Source of the DNA: an uncultured Bacteroidales bacterium
Lineage (GTDB): Bacteria > Bacteroidota > Bacteroidia > Bacteroidales > UBA932
Direction of reading: 5' to 3'
Length of the DNA stretch: 42,029 nt
Assembly (NCBI GenBank): GCA_905233345.1
Contig: CAJODQ010000022.1
Coordinates: forward strand, 1-42,029
This document shows positions 7,638 to 15,917 of this stretch, piece by piece. Position 1 is the first letter of the stretch; each line of letters starts with the position of its first letter. A model generated the notes under the pieces. The model was not told the origin of the DNA. It searched no databases and was given only the letters and a program-made list of their open reading frames with translations. The position numbers and the translations under genes are program-made.

Positions 7638-9284
7638 ATGGAGAGTCCAAGATTTTTGCGCAAGATTGTCTGCGCGATCGCACTCCTTTGCGTCACCATC
7701 GGCCTGCATGCGCAGTCCGCCAAGTATATCGAAGCCCTGAAATACTACCAGAACGGGGAGGTGGCCGAAGCCCTGCGCCTGTTCCGGGAGGAAGTGCAGG
7801 AAAACCCGGCCAACGACGCCGCCTGCTACTATATCGCCGCCATTTGCTCGAACGATCCGGATCAGCGCGCCGAGGCGGAAACCTGGCTCAAGCGGGCCAT
7901 CGAGCTCGACCCTGACAACTTCTGGTACCGGTACAATCTCGCCCTTTGCTACCTTCATACCGACCGTCCAGAGCTGGCCGTTCCGATGCTCGAACAGCTG
8001 ACGGCTGACTTCCCGAAAAAGACAGATCTCTACTTCGACCTGATCAACGTCTACCTGACGGACAACGATATCGAAAAGGCGCTGACCACCCTTGACAAAA
8101 TCGACGCAATCCGTGGAAAAAGCGAAATTGTGGGCCTGACCCGCACAGAGCTGCTGCTCAAGAAACCCGATACCAACCCCGACAGTGTCTACTGGATGCT
8201 GGGCGACTACTACCAGGAGTGCCGCACGCCCCGGCTGGCCAGCGTTCTGGGCGACTATTTCGCCAGCACCTACCGCGATTCCGTGGCCCTGCGCTATTAC
8301 GACGAAGCCCTGGAAATGGAGCCCGAATACACGCCGGCCTGGTTCGGCAAAGCCGGTGTCTACCAGATGCTTCGGCAATACGGCAATTTCTTCTCGAGCC
8401 TTTCGCACGTGATGCGCGATCCTTACGTGCAACCGGAAATCAAGGCCGCTCAGGTGGAGCAGCTGACCTCCAATCCGCAGTTCGTGCGGACCTTCTCGGA
8501 AGAATTCGACCAGATCATGCTCGACCTGCGCACCGCGCACCCCACCGACAGCACCATCAACGCCCTGATTGGCGGCTTTTGGTATCGGACAGGGCGGCCG
8601 GAGCTGGCCGTTGAGATCATGCGGCAGAACATGGAACAGCACCCGGAGAGTTTCGACGCCGCCATGCAGTTCCTCTTCCTGCTCTACTACCAGCAGTACT
8701 GGCCGACCCTCGCCGACAACGCTACAGTGGCCATCCAGCGCTTTCCGGACAGTCCCGACCTGCTTCAATTGCGGGCCATCGCGCTGTCGCAGATGAAAGA
8801 ATATCAGGAGGCACAGCAAGACTACGAGGCCATCCTGCGGATGCGCCCGAAAGACACGACGGTGCTGAAAGTCACCTATTCTTCGCTGGGCGACCTCTAT
8901 CACCAGATGGGCGATTCCAAGAACGCCTACAAAAACTACGAGAAGGCGCTCAAGATCGATCCCGACTACAATCCCGTGCTCAACAACTACGCCTACTACC
9001 TCTCCCTCGAGGGGAAAAACCTGAAGAAAGCCAAGGAGATGAGCCGCAAGACCATCACGGCCGAGCCTGACAATCCTACTTATCTCGACACTTACGCCTG
9101 GATCCTGCACCTGCTGGGCCAGGACATCGAAGCCAAGGCCATCTTCAAGCATGCCATGCTCTATGGCGGCAAGGACAGCAAGACCATTCTGGAGCACTAC
9201 GCCATCGTCCTGGAGACCCTGGGCGAGAAAGACCTGGCCAACATCTACTACAAGCAGGCGGCGGCCATGTCGGACGACGAATAA
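7638..9284 (+). CDS. Exported TPR-repeat protein
   Basis: The 548-residue protein has a signal peptide (residues 1-25, cleavage after LHAQ) followed by tetratricopeptide repeats along most of its length. Clear units include YIEALKYYQNGEVAEALRLF, AWFGKAGVYQML and LGDLYHQMGDSKNAYKNYEKAL. It is probably a periplasmic scaffold for protein-protein contacts; no catalytic motif is visible. The gene ends 9 bases before the EnvC-like coiled-coil gene. That coupling suggests a role in the cell envelope, as TPR and EnvC-like genes are often neighbours in this phylum. Start chosen from the -7 box and the signal peptide. Confidence 0.88.
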   Translation: MESPRFLRKIVCAIALLCVTIGLHAQSAKYIEALKYYQNGEVAEALRLFREEVQENPANDAACYYIAAICSNDPDQRAEAETWLKRAIELDPDNFWYRYNLALCYLHTDRPELAVPMLEQLTADFPKKTDLYFDLINVYLTDNDIEKALTTLDKIDAIRGKSEIVGLTRTELLLKKPDTNPDSVYWMLGDYYQECRTPRLASVLGDYFASTYRDSVALRYYDEALEMEPEYTPAWFGKAGVYQMLRQYGNFFSSLSHVMRDPYVQPEIKAAQVEQLTSNPQFVRTFSEEFDQIMLDLRTAHPTDSTINALIGGFWYRTGRPELAVEIMRQNMEQHPESFDAAMQFLFLLYYQQYWPTLADNATVAIQRFPDSPDLLQLRAIALSQMKEYQEAQQDYEAILRMRPKDTTVLKVTYSSLGDLYHQMGDSKNAYKNYEKALKIDPDYNPVLNNYAYYLSLEGKNLKKAKEMSRKTITAEPDNPTYLDTYAWILHLLGQDIEAKAIFKHAMLYGGKDSKTILEHYAIVLETLGEKDLANIYYKQAAAMSDDE

Positions 9285-9293
9285 CACACGACC

Positions 9294-10458
9294 ATGAAAC
9301 GCTGGCTCCTCTTCCTCTTTGTGCTTTTCGCCGCGACGGCCGCCTTCGGGCAGCAGGACGTCTCGAAGCAGAAAGAGCGCAAACGCCAGATCGAAGAGGA
9401 GATCAACTTCATCGACCGCCAGCTCAAATCAATCACCAGCAAGCAAAAAGCCACTACCGAGCAACTTTCGCTCATCCGCAAGCGCGTTACCAATCGCAAG
9501 TCAATCCTCAACGACCTCGACAAGCGGATCGCTGTCATCGACGATGCCATGACGCAGAAGCAGCGGGAGATCAATCGCCTCCAGAAAGAGCTCGACACGC
9601 TGGAGATCTACTACAGCAAGCTGATCTACAATACCTACAAGAACCGCGACTCGCGCGTGTGGTTCCTCTATATCCTGTCGAGCGAAAACATCGGGCAGGG
9701 CTACCGACGTTTTTCCTTCCTCAAGAGCCTGGCGGGCGAAGTCAGCAAACAGGCCGAAAAGATGCGCGCCAAGCAGGCAGAACTGGAGGAAGAGCGGACC
9801 AAGCTTGCAGAGATGCGGGCGGAAGCCAAGGCAACCCGCGCGGAGCGCGAGGATGAATATCGCAAACTCGTGGCCGAGGAGAAGAAGTCGAAAGACGACA
9901 TGAAACGTCTGGCCAAGAGCGAGAAGCAGTACCGCAGCGACCTGGCGGCCAAGAAAAAGGAGGTAGACCGCCTCAACAAGGAGATCCAGAAGCTCCTCAA
10001 GAGCACCGTAGCCGAACAGAAGAAAGACAAGACCCAGATCGACACGGCCCTCTCGGACGAGTTTGCCAAGAACAAGGGCAAGCTGCCCTGGCCGCTGAAA
10101 CAGGGCGTCATCGTGGAGCGCTTCGGCGTCCACAACCATCCGGTCTACACCAACCTGAAGCTGCCCGACAACCCCGGCATCACCTTCTCCACCACCAAGG
10201 GGGCCGACGTCTATCTTCGCAGGCGAGGTCCGCAAGATCATCGTCATGCCGGGCTATAACCAATGCGTCCTGGTGCAGCACGGCGAGTATTTCACCCTCT
10301 ATTGCAAACTCGGCAAAGTCAGTGTCAAGAGCGGCCAGAAGATCGAGACGGGCACCAAGCTCGGCACCCTCGAGACCGACGGCAACAACTCCACCCTGCA
10401 CTTCCAGCTCTGGAAGGGAACGGACAAACAGGATCCCGAAAAGTGGCTGACGAAATAA
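9294..10458 (+). pseudogene. EnvC-like murein hydrolase activator (coiled coil + degenerate M23), frameshifted
   Basis: The first frame (9294-10259) has a signal peptide ending in FGQ, then a long coiled coil (about residues 22-245). It enters an M23/LytM-type domain (FGVHNHPVYTNLKLPDNPG), then leaves register after GADVY. The rest of the domain (FAGEVRKIIVMPGYNQCVLVQHG ... TLHFQLWKG) continues in the next frame to 10458. The break lies near 10213-10217 and fits loss of two bases or gain of one. The metal-binding His and Asp residues of true M23 peptidases are missing, as in EnvC, so the intact protein would activate amidases at septal peptidoglycan rather than cut it. The break may be a sequencing or assembly error, because the downstream half is well preserved. 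Confidence 0.85.
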
Positions 10459-10483
10459 GCCGTCTGCGCCGGCGGGCGACCGG

Positions 10484-11617
10484 CTATTTCAATGCTTCCG
10501 GATTGTCGTACACCGGACCGGCGTAAATCTTCAGGAACAGTTCGCGGAGTTTGTCGGCATCGAGCGACGGATAGGCGGCGATGTCGTGCTCCATCTTGGA
10601 GATGAACTGCTCCTTCACGGCCGGGTCGTAGCAGCCCGCGAAGCGGGTGGTGCCGTTCAGCAGGTCGTAGGCCACGTAGTTGGTGTCCCAGAGGCGGTAT
10701 TCCCGCCAGACCTGCGCGTCGATCTGCGTGGCAATCGCCGCGATGTCTTCCCGTTTGAGCGGATCGCTGAAACCCGACACGTCGATCGGCGTGCCGAAGG
10801 CCAGGTGCACATTGCCTTTCTGCTGCGTGATGCCCGTGATGATGCTCTGCAGGTCCTCCCCTTTTGCCTTAACATAAGGCTTCCCGTCGAGCGTGCGGTA
10901 ACGCTCCACGGCCTTGAGGATATCGCAGGGCTCCCACTCGTAAGAAATGGACAGCGGGGTAATGTGCAGGGCTTCCACCTGAGCCTTATCGTTGCCGTTC
11001 ATCAGCAGCATGCGCACCAGCCCCGTTTCGGTGCGATCACGGCCGTCCTTGGTGCGTCCGTTGCGCTGGGCAATCCACAGCGAATCGCCGTGGGAAACCA
11101 CATAATTGATATAGTCCGACAGATGCATCGAGGAATGCAGGAAACTGCGGATATTGCTGGTCTTGCGGTCGGTGCGGAACATCTTGTTCGACATGCCGAA
11201 ATCGACCACGAACTGCGGCTCCATCAGGTTGCTGCCGAAGGTGATGTGGCAGGTCGGCTTGTTGTATTGGTCGAGGACGATCTGGTGCAGATAGGCATCC
11301 ATCACGATGTCGCGGTGATTGGACACGTAAAGAGTGCCGTAGGAAGCATCGATGTGCTCAGCGCCGGAAGAGGTGAAGCGGGTCATGGTCTTGGCCACCA
11401 GGGCACTGCACAGGGGCACCATCATCTCGTGCTGGAATTGCGCAATGGTACGGATCTTCCGCAGTTTCGCCCGGAAAGCATTCACATCAATATCCTCGTC
11501 CAGGAAACGAAGAGCGGGTGTCAGGATGGGATCGGAGGCCATCCGCTCCATCGCGGCGGGGATTTCCGAATCGTAGTAGGGACGGATATCGTCGAATTCA
11601 GGCGGCAATTGAATCAT
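10484..11617 (-). CDS. PlsC-type glycerol/lysophospholipid acyltransferase
   Basis: The 377-residue protein has an acyltransferase core with the variant motif NHRDIVMDA (His101, Asp107) in place of the usual HX4D. Conserved blocks FGSNLMEP, WIAQRNGRTKDG and LHITPLSISYEWEP follow. This is a Bacteroidota family of predicted 1-acylglycerol-3-phosphate acyltransferases that transfers acyl groups to a lipid acceptor at the inner membrane. There is no transmembrane helix. It is transcribed divergently from the aryl-polyene-like cluster with only 75 bases between start codons, so it may belong to it. A TAnnTTTG box ends only 4 bases before the ATG, implying a leaderless transcript or a start further in (Met23 or Met26). 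A weak GCCGG/CCGGC hairpin (10468-10484) separates it from the converging EnvC-like gene. Confidence 0.82.
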   Translation of the reverse strand: MIQLPPEFDDIRPYYDSEIPAAMERMASDPILTPALRFLDEDIDVNAFRAKLRKIRTIAQFQHEMMVPLCSALVAKTMTRFTSSGAEHIDASYGTLYVSNHRDIVMDAYLHQIVLDQYNKPTCHITFGSNLMEPQFVVDFGMSNKMFRTDRKTSNIRSFLHSSMHLSDYINYVVSHGDSLWIAQRNGRTKDGRDRTETGLVRMLLMNGNDKAQVEALHITPLSISYEWEPCDILKAVERYRTLDGKPYVKAKGEDLQSIITGITQQKGNVHLAFGTPIDVSGFSDPLKREDIAAIATQIDAQVWREYRLWDTNYVAYDLLNGTTRFAGCYDPAVKEQFISKMEHDIAAYPSLDADKLRELFLKIYAGPVYDNPEALK

Positions 11618-11621
11618 GGTG

Positions 11622-11629
11622 CAAAGATA
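11622..11629 (-). promoter_or_regulatory. TAnnTTTG -7 box of the acyltransferase gene
   Basis: On the minus strand this reads TATCTTTG, four bases upstream of the ATG at 11617. TTTC about 17 bases further upstream is a possible -33 element. Transcription would begin at or next to the start codon. Confidence 0.5.
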
Positions 11630-11671
11630 GCAATTCGCTTATGAAACATCTATTTTTTTATATAAAAGCGT

Positions 11672-11679
11672 TAAATTTG
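11672..11679 (+). promoter_or_regulatory. TAnnTTTG -7 box of the first biosynthetic operon
   Basis: TAAATTTG lies 13 bases before the ATG at 11693, in a strongly AT-rich stretch (11650-11692). It predicts a leader of under 10 bases for the five-gene operon 11693-20225. No clear -33 element. Confidence 0.55.
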
Positions 11680-11692
11680 TATTTTTAATGAT

Positions 11693-13390
11693 ATGACAAG
11701 AATTCTTTCAACCAATATTACTTCTCCCCTGGGCCTGACAACCGAGGAAAACTATGCAGCGGTCAAGCGCGGCGAAACGAGTCTGCAGCAGATGGACGGC
11801 TGCCTGGGTGTTCCGGGGCACTTTTGCGTCGGCATCTTCCCGGAAGACCGGCGCGCCGCCCTGCGGGTGGACGGGTTCAGTTGGTTTGAGTCGCTGGTGC
11901 TCCATTCCGTGCAGGACGCCCTGGCCCGCAGTGCCGTCGATCCGGCTTCTCCGCGGACGATCTTTGTCCTGGGCACTTCCACGGCCGGCATCGACGAACT
12001 GGGCGATGTTCCCGAAAAAGACAGAAACTATCTCGCGCCCGGCGTGGCCGTGAAGAAGGTCGCAGACAAGTTGGGCTTTGTCAACGATCCCATTACGGTC
12101 AGCAACGCCTGCATCTCCGGCGCGACGGCGCAAATGCTGGCCGACCGGCTCATCGCAGCAGGCGATTATGACACGGCCGTAGTCTGCGGCGTAGATATCC
12201 TCTCGGCCTTTGTCCTGGCGGGCTTCGAGTCCCTGAAAGCCCTGTCTCCGACCCCCTGCCGGCCTTTCGACATTGAGCGCCTGGGCCTCAACATCGGAGA
12301 GTGCGCGGCAACGGTCGTACTTTCCCAAGACCTTCACGCAGACGCAGCGGCCTGGTATATCCAGGACGGCTGCCTCAACAACGACGCATACCATGTCAGT
12401 GCGCCCATCCCCAGCGGCGATGGCGTACGCCGCGCCATCCAAAAGATCCTGACCCCGGAGCTGAAGTCCACGCTGGCCTGCGTCGCGGCGCATGGCACCG
12501 CGACCATGTTCAACGACCAGATGGAATCCAAGGCCATCGAAGGGGCCGGGTTGGGCGACCTCCTGACCACCACGGTCAAGCCGCACTATGGGCACACGTT
12601 CGGCGCTTCCGGCGTCGTCGAGTCCATCATCATGATGTGCGCGCTGGATGAGGGGCTGATTCCGCCCACGCCCGGTTTTGAGGAAATGGGCGTCAGCGGA
12701 AAAATCCGCATCTGCAATCAGCCCGTAGCAACCGACAAGAAAGCCTTCATCAAGTTGCAGTCCGGTTTCGGCAGCTGCAACGGCGCGATGATCTACACCC
12801 AGACGCCCGCACCGGCAACCGTTCCTGCAAAAGCGGACTGCCAGACGGTCAGGCGCGTTCGCATCACGCCTGATGGCTTGTGGGTGGATGACCAGGCAGT
12901 CCCGCTCGAAAACCGCGGTTCCGCCCTCGTCTCGGAAATATTCAAAAAATACCTGGCGGACGGTTCCCGCTTCTACAAGATGGACTTGTACAGCCGGCTC
13001 GCCTATGTGGGTACGAGCCTCCTGGCCAAGGATGCGCTGGAAGCTTCCGATCCGGAAGACCGGGCGCTGATTATTTTCACGCAGAACGGCTCCGTCCTGG
13101 CCGACCGGAAGCATCTTTCCACCTTCGCCAATCCCGAAGAGTTCTTCCCCAGCCCGGCGGTCTTCATCAATACGTTGCCCAATGTCGTCCTGGGCGAAAT
13201 CGCCGTCAAGAACTGCATCAAGGGAGAAACCACGCTGGTGCTGCTGCCCGACAGGAATGAAGCCGTGCTGCAGCGCATCATCGACGCGACCGTGTCGGCG
13301 ACAAGGCCGTCCGTGCTGATCTGCGGTTGGGTGGACTGCGACGCCGAAGATTCTTTTATTGCCGATCTTAAAATGCTGAAAATCCAATGA
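11693..13390 (+). CDS. Beta-ketoacyl synthase with C-terminal KS-like extension
   Basis: The 565-residue protein carries a FabF-type ketosynthase in residues 1-375 with the full triad: Cys140 (SNACISG), His267 (AAHGTA) and His301 (KPHYGHTFGASG). It should condense malonyl units onto the growing chain on a carrier protein. Residues about 390-565 are a second domain (SRLAYVGTSLL, FFPSPAVFINTLPN, VLGEIAVKN). I know this as a separate small '3-oxoacyl-ACP synthase-like' protein in flexirubin/aryl-polyene clusters. It lacks ketosynthase catalytic residues and may help pairing or chain-length control. First gene of a five-gene operon; overlaps the next by 4 bases. Confidence 0.85.
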   Translation: MTRILSTNITSPLGLTTEENYAAVKRGETSLQQMDGCLGVPGHFCVGIFPEDRRAALRVDGFSWFESLVLHSVQDALARSAVDPASPRTIFVLGTSTAGIDELGDVPEKDRNYLAPGVAVKKVADKLGFVNDPITVSNACISGATAQMLADRLIAAGDYDTAVVCGVDILSAFVLAGFESLKALSPTPCRPFDIERLGLNIGECAATVVLSQDLHADAAAWYIQDGCLNNDAYHVSAPIPSGDGVRRAIQKILTPELKSTLACVAAHGTATMFNDQMESKAIEGAGLGDLLTTTVKPHYGHTFGASGVVESIIMMCALDEGLIPPTPGFEEMGVSGKIRICNQPVATDKKAFIKLQSGFGSCNGAMIYTQTPAPATVPAKADCQTVRRVRITPDGLWVDDQAVPLENRGSALVSEIFKKYLADGSRFYKMDLYSRLAYVGTSLLAKDALEASDPEDRALIIFTQNGSVLADRKHLSTFANPEEFFPSPAVFINTLPNVVLGEIAVKNCIKGETTLVLLPDRNEAVLQRIIDATVSATRPSVLICGWVDCDAEDSFIADLKMLKIQ

Positions 13391-15111
13391 AAAAGATGAG
13401 TGGAACGATCTCGGTGACCGGCATGGGCATTCTCTGTGCCATCGGCAACAACCAAACGGAAGTGCTGACCTCCCTGCGGAACAAGGCATCGGGCATCGGC
13501 CGGATGAAGTATCTCCCGTCGGTCCATACGGATATCCCGGTCGGCGAAATCAAACTGTCGACCGAGGAAATGAAGCAGATGCTGGGGATTCCCAGCGAAG
13601 AGACGGTCAGCCGGACCTCCGTCATGGGCGCGATCGCCGTCCGGGAAGCCTTGCAACAGGCCGGCATCAACGATGTCTCCGGAAAAAGGGTTGCGCTGAT
13701 TTCCGGAACCACCGTGGGTGTGATGGATGTGACGGAGCAGGTTTTTGAGCAAACAGGTATCGATCCCGAACTGCAGGGCATGCCCCACAGTCATGAATGT
13801 GGTCAGAGCACCCTGGAGATCGCCCGGTATTCGGGCCTGCAGGGCGCCCGGTGCTGCACCATCTGCACCGCCTGCTCCTCGGCCCTGAATGCCATCATGA
13901 TCGGCTCCGAGATGCTGAAGAACGATGAGGTCGACCTGGTGGTCGCCGGTGGTTCGGAGCCCTTGAGCAAACTGCATCTGAACGGATTCAATACGCTGAT
14001 GATCCTGGACCGGGAACGCTGCCGCCCCTTCGACGAAACACGGGCCGGCTTGAACCTGGGCGAGGGTGCGGCCTACGTCGTGCTGCAAAAAGACGTACCG
14101 TGCGGCTTGGCTTATGTCCGCGGCTATGCGAACCGCTGTGACGCTTTCCACCAGACGGCAACTTCCAAGAATGGAGAGGGTGCCACGCTCGCCATGACTG
14201 GTGCCCTCCGGATGGCGGGATTGCAGCCGAAAGACATCCAGTACATCAATGCCCATGGCACGGGCACGCCCGACAACGATGCCTCCGAGAGCGCCGCGTT
14301 CAAACGTGTGTTCGGCGCTGATCTGCCGGACATGTCCAGCACCAAGTCCTATACCGGGCATACCACTTCCGCCGCCGGCTCTGTCGAGACGGTCATCTGC
14401 CTCCTGGCCATGGAGAATGACTTTGTGCCCGCCTCGCTCGGATGGCAGCATCCCATGCCGGACGGCGTCATCCCTTCCCCGGGACGCACGGGCGTCAAGC
14501 TGGACGATGTCATGTGCAATTCCTTCGGTTTCGGAGGAAACGATTCGTCCCTGATTCTCAGCAAATCCCAACCCCTGGCGGACGAACAGCCCCTGCTGGA
14601 CGAGTCCCGGATCCACGTCGCTGCACAAAGCACGGTTTCCAGCGAAGAGGAACTCAGCGGATTGCGGGAATTTCTGCCGCCCATGGAGACCCGGCGCATG
14701 AGCAAAATGATGAAAGCCAGCCTCTTGTCTGCCTTTACGGCCCTGCGGGAAGCCGGGATCGAGCGGCCCGATGCGATCATCGCAGCCACTGCGAAAGGAA
14801 TGCTTGAACTGAGCACCATCTTCCTGGAAGATATCGTCAACAACCAGGAACAACAGCTCAAGCCGACCGTGTTCATGCAGAGCACGCACAACACCATCGC
14901 TTCCGCCATTGCCATCCAGACGCAGTGCCACGGATACAATATCACCTACTCCCAGGGAGACGAATCTGCTGCCTGGGCCGTCCGGGACGCGAAGATGCTC
15001 CTGCGGAAAGGCGAAGCCCGGAACGTCCTGGTCTGCGCTTTCGATGAAGCACTGACGGAAGGAAGAACAAGCCGTTTCAAGGCGGAAAGTACGATTTATA
15101 CCCTTGCCTGA
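13387..15111 (+). CDS. Beta-ketoacyl synthase fused to a chain-length-factor-like domain
   Basis: The 574-residue protein has an N-terminal FabF-type ketosynthase (about 1-415) with Cys163 (CTACSS), His290 (NAHGTGT) and His325 (KSYTGHTTSAAG), all intact. The C-terminal part (about 425-574) contains RRMSKMMKASLLSA and MQSTHNTIASAIAIQTQCHG. Those phrases are typical of the beta-ketoacyl synthase chain length factor proteins (Ketoacyl-synt_2) found separately in aryl-polyene and flexirubin clusters. KS:CLF pairs set polyene length in those pathways, so this is a probable one-chain version. Met4 is an alternative start. ATGA overlap with the previous gene suggests translational coupling. Confidence 0.85.
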   Translation: MKKMSGTISVTGMGILCAIGNNQTEVLTSLRNKASGIGRMKYLPSVHTDIPVGEIKLSTEEMKQMLGIPSEETVSRTSVMGAIAVREALQQAGINDVSGKRVALISGTTVGVMDVTEQVFEQTGIDPELQGMPHSHECGQSTLEIARYSGLQGARCCTICTACSSALNAIMIGSEMLKNDEVDLVVAGGSEPLSKLHLNGFNTLMILDRERCRPFDETRAGLNLGEGAAYVVLQKDVPCGLAYVRGYANRCDAFHQTATSKNGEGATLAMTGALRMAGLQPKDIQYINAHGTGTPDNDASESAAFKRVFGADLPDMSSTKSYTGHTTSAAGSVETVICLLAMENDFVPASLGWQHPMPDGVIPSPGRTGVKLDDVMCNSFGFGGNDSSLILSKSQPLADEQPLLDESRIHVAAQSTVSSEEELSGLREFLPPMETRRMSKMMKASLLSAFTALREAGIERPDAIIAATAKGMLELSTIFLEDIVNNQEQQLKPTVFMQSTHNTIASAIAIQTQCHGYNITYSQGDESAAWAVRDAKMLLRKGEARNVLVCAFDEALTEGRTSRFKAESTIYTLA

Positions 15112-15112
15112 G

Positions 15113-15904
15113 ATGTCCGCCGATAACTGGTTTCTGAAGATACTCCTTTTCCCGGTGAAGGCCGTGAAAACGGTGCTGATCTTTCTTCTATACATCGTTT
15201 TCATGCTGGTCTTTGTGACGCCCGGCGCATTCATTTACCTGAAATGCGGAAAGCGGTCAGAAAAAAAGAAAGAGAATCTTCACAAGTTTATCTGCTGGTG
15301 CGCCCATTTCGGCATATCACTATTCGGCCTGTTCGGGAACAAATTTACGTTTGCGGGGCGGACGGATGAAGATTTTTCCCGCCCTGCCCTCATCACCTGC
15401 AACCACCAGTCGCACCTGGACCTGCTGGCCATGCTGGCCCTGACACCCAGGCTGGTGATCCTGACCGCAGACTGGGTATGGCACAATCCGCTCTATGGCT
15501 TCATCATCCGAGAAGCCGATTTCCTGCCGGCATCAAAGGGCCTCGATGCCATCGCCCCGCGCTTGCGCGAATTGGTTGACAAAGGATACAGCATTGCCGT
15601 GTATCCCGAGAGTACACGTTCGCTGGACGGCAGTATCGGCCGCTTCCACCAGGGCGCATTCTATCTGGCGGATCAACTGAACGTGGACATCCTTCCCGTC
15701 ATCCTCTATGGAGCGGGAAAAGCACTCCCCAAGCATGGCCGTCTGCTCAACCGGGGACCCATTCGGCTGGAAATCGATAAACGAATCACGCCGGAAGAAA
15801 TGAAGACCCATGGAGATACGTATATGGCCCAGGCTTCTTACCTGCGGAAATATTACATTTCCCGCTATGCCGAGGTAGCAGAAAAAGTCGAACAGGCACA
15901 ATGA
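15113..15904 (+). CDS. Membrane-anchored PlsC-type acyltransferase
   Basis: The 263-residue protein has an N-terminal transmembrane segment (about 18-42), then the acyltransferase motifs NHQSHLD (His98-X4-Asp103) and YPESTRSLDG. It should transfer the polyene or another acyl chain to a lipid acceptor at the inner membrane. The ATG directly follows the previous stop (TGAGATG). The frame is open upstream to a TTG at 15104, which I reject as the start. The next gene encodes the MMPL exporter. In other Bacteroidota an acyltransferase domain of this kind is fused inside that exporter, which supports a joint role. Confidence 0.88.
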   Translation: MSADNWFLKILLFPVKAVKTVLIFLLYIVFMLVFVTPGAFIYLKCGKRSEKKKENLHKFICWCAHFGISLFGLFGNKFTFAGRTDEDFSRPALITCNHQSHLDLLAMLALTPRLVILTADWVWHNPLYGFIIREADFLPASKGLDAIAPRLRELVDKGYSIAVYPESTRSLDGSIGRFHQGAFYLADQLNVDILPVILYGAGKALPKHGRLLNRGPIRLEIDKRITPEEMKTHGDTYMAQASYLRKYYISRYAEVAEKVEQAQ

Positions 15905-15917
15905 GGACATGCAAGCC

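Noticed and set aside
7626-9287. Long leftward open frame opposite the TPR gene
   Set aside because: A GC-driven shadow; the TPR protein on the plus strand has a signal peptide, repeats and a promoter.
13003-15234. Long leftward open frame opposite the second ketosynthase
   Set aside because: The ketosynthase has complete catalytic motifs; the antisense product shows no domain.
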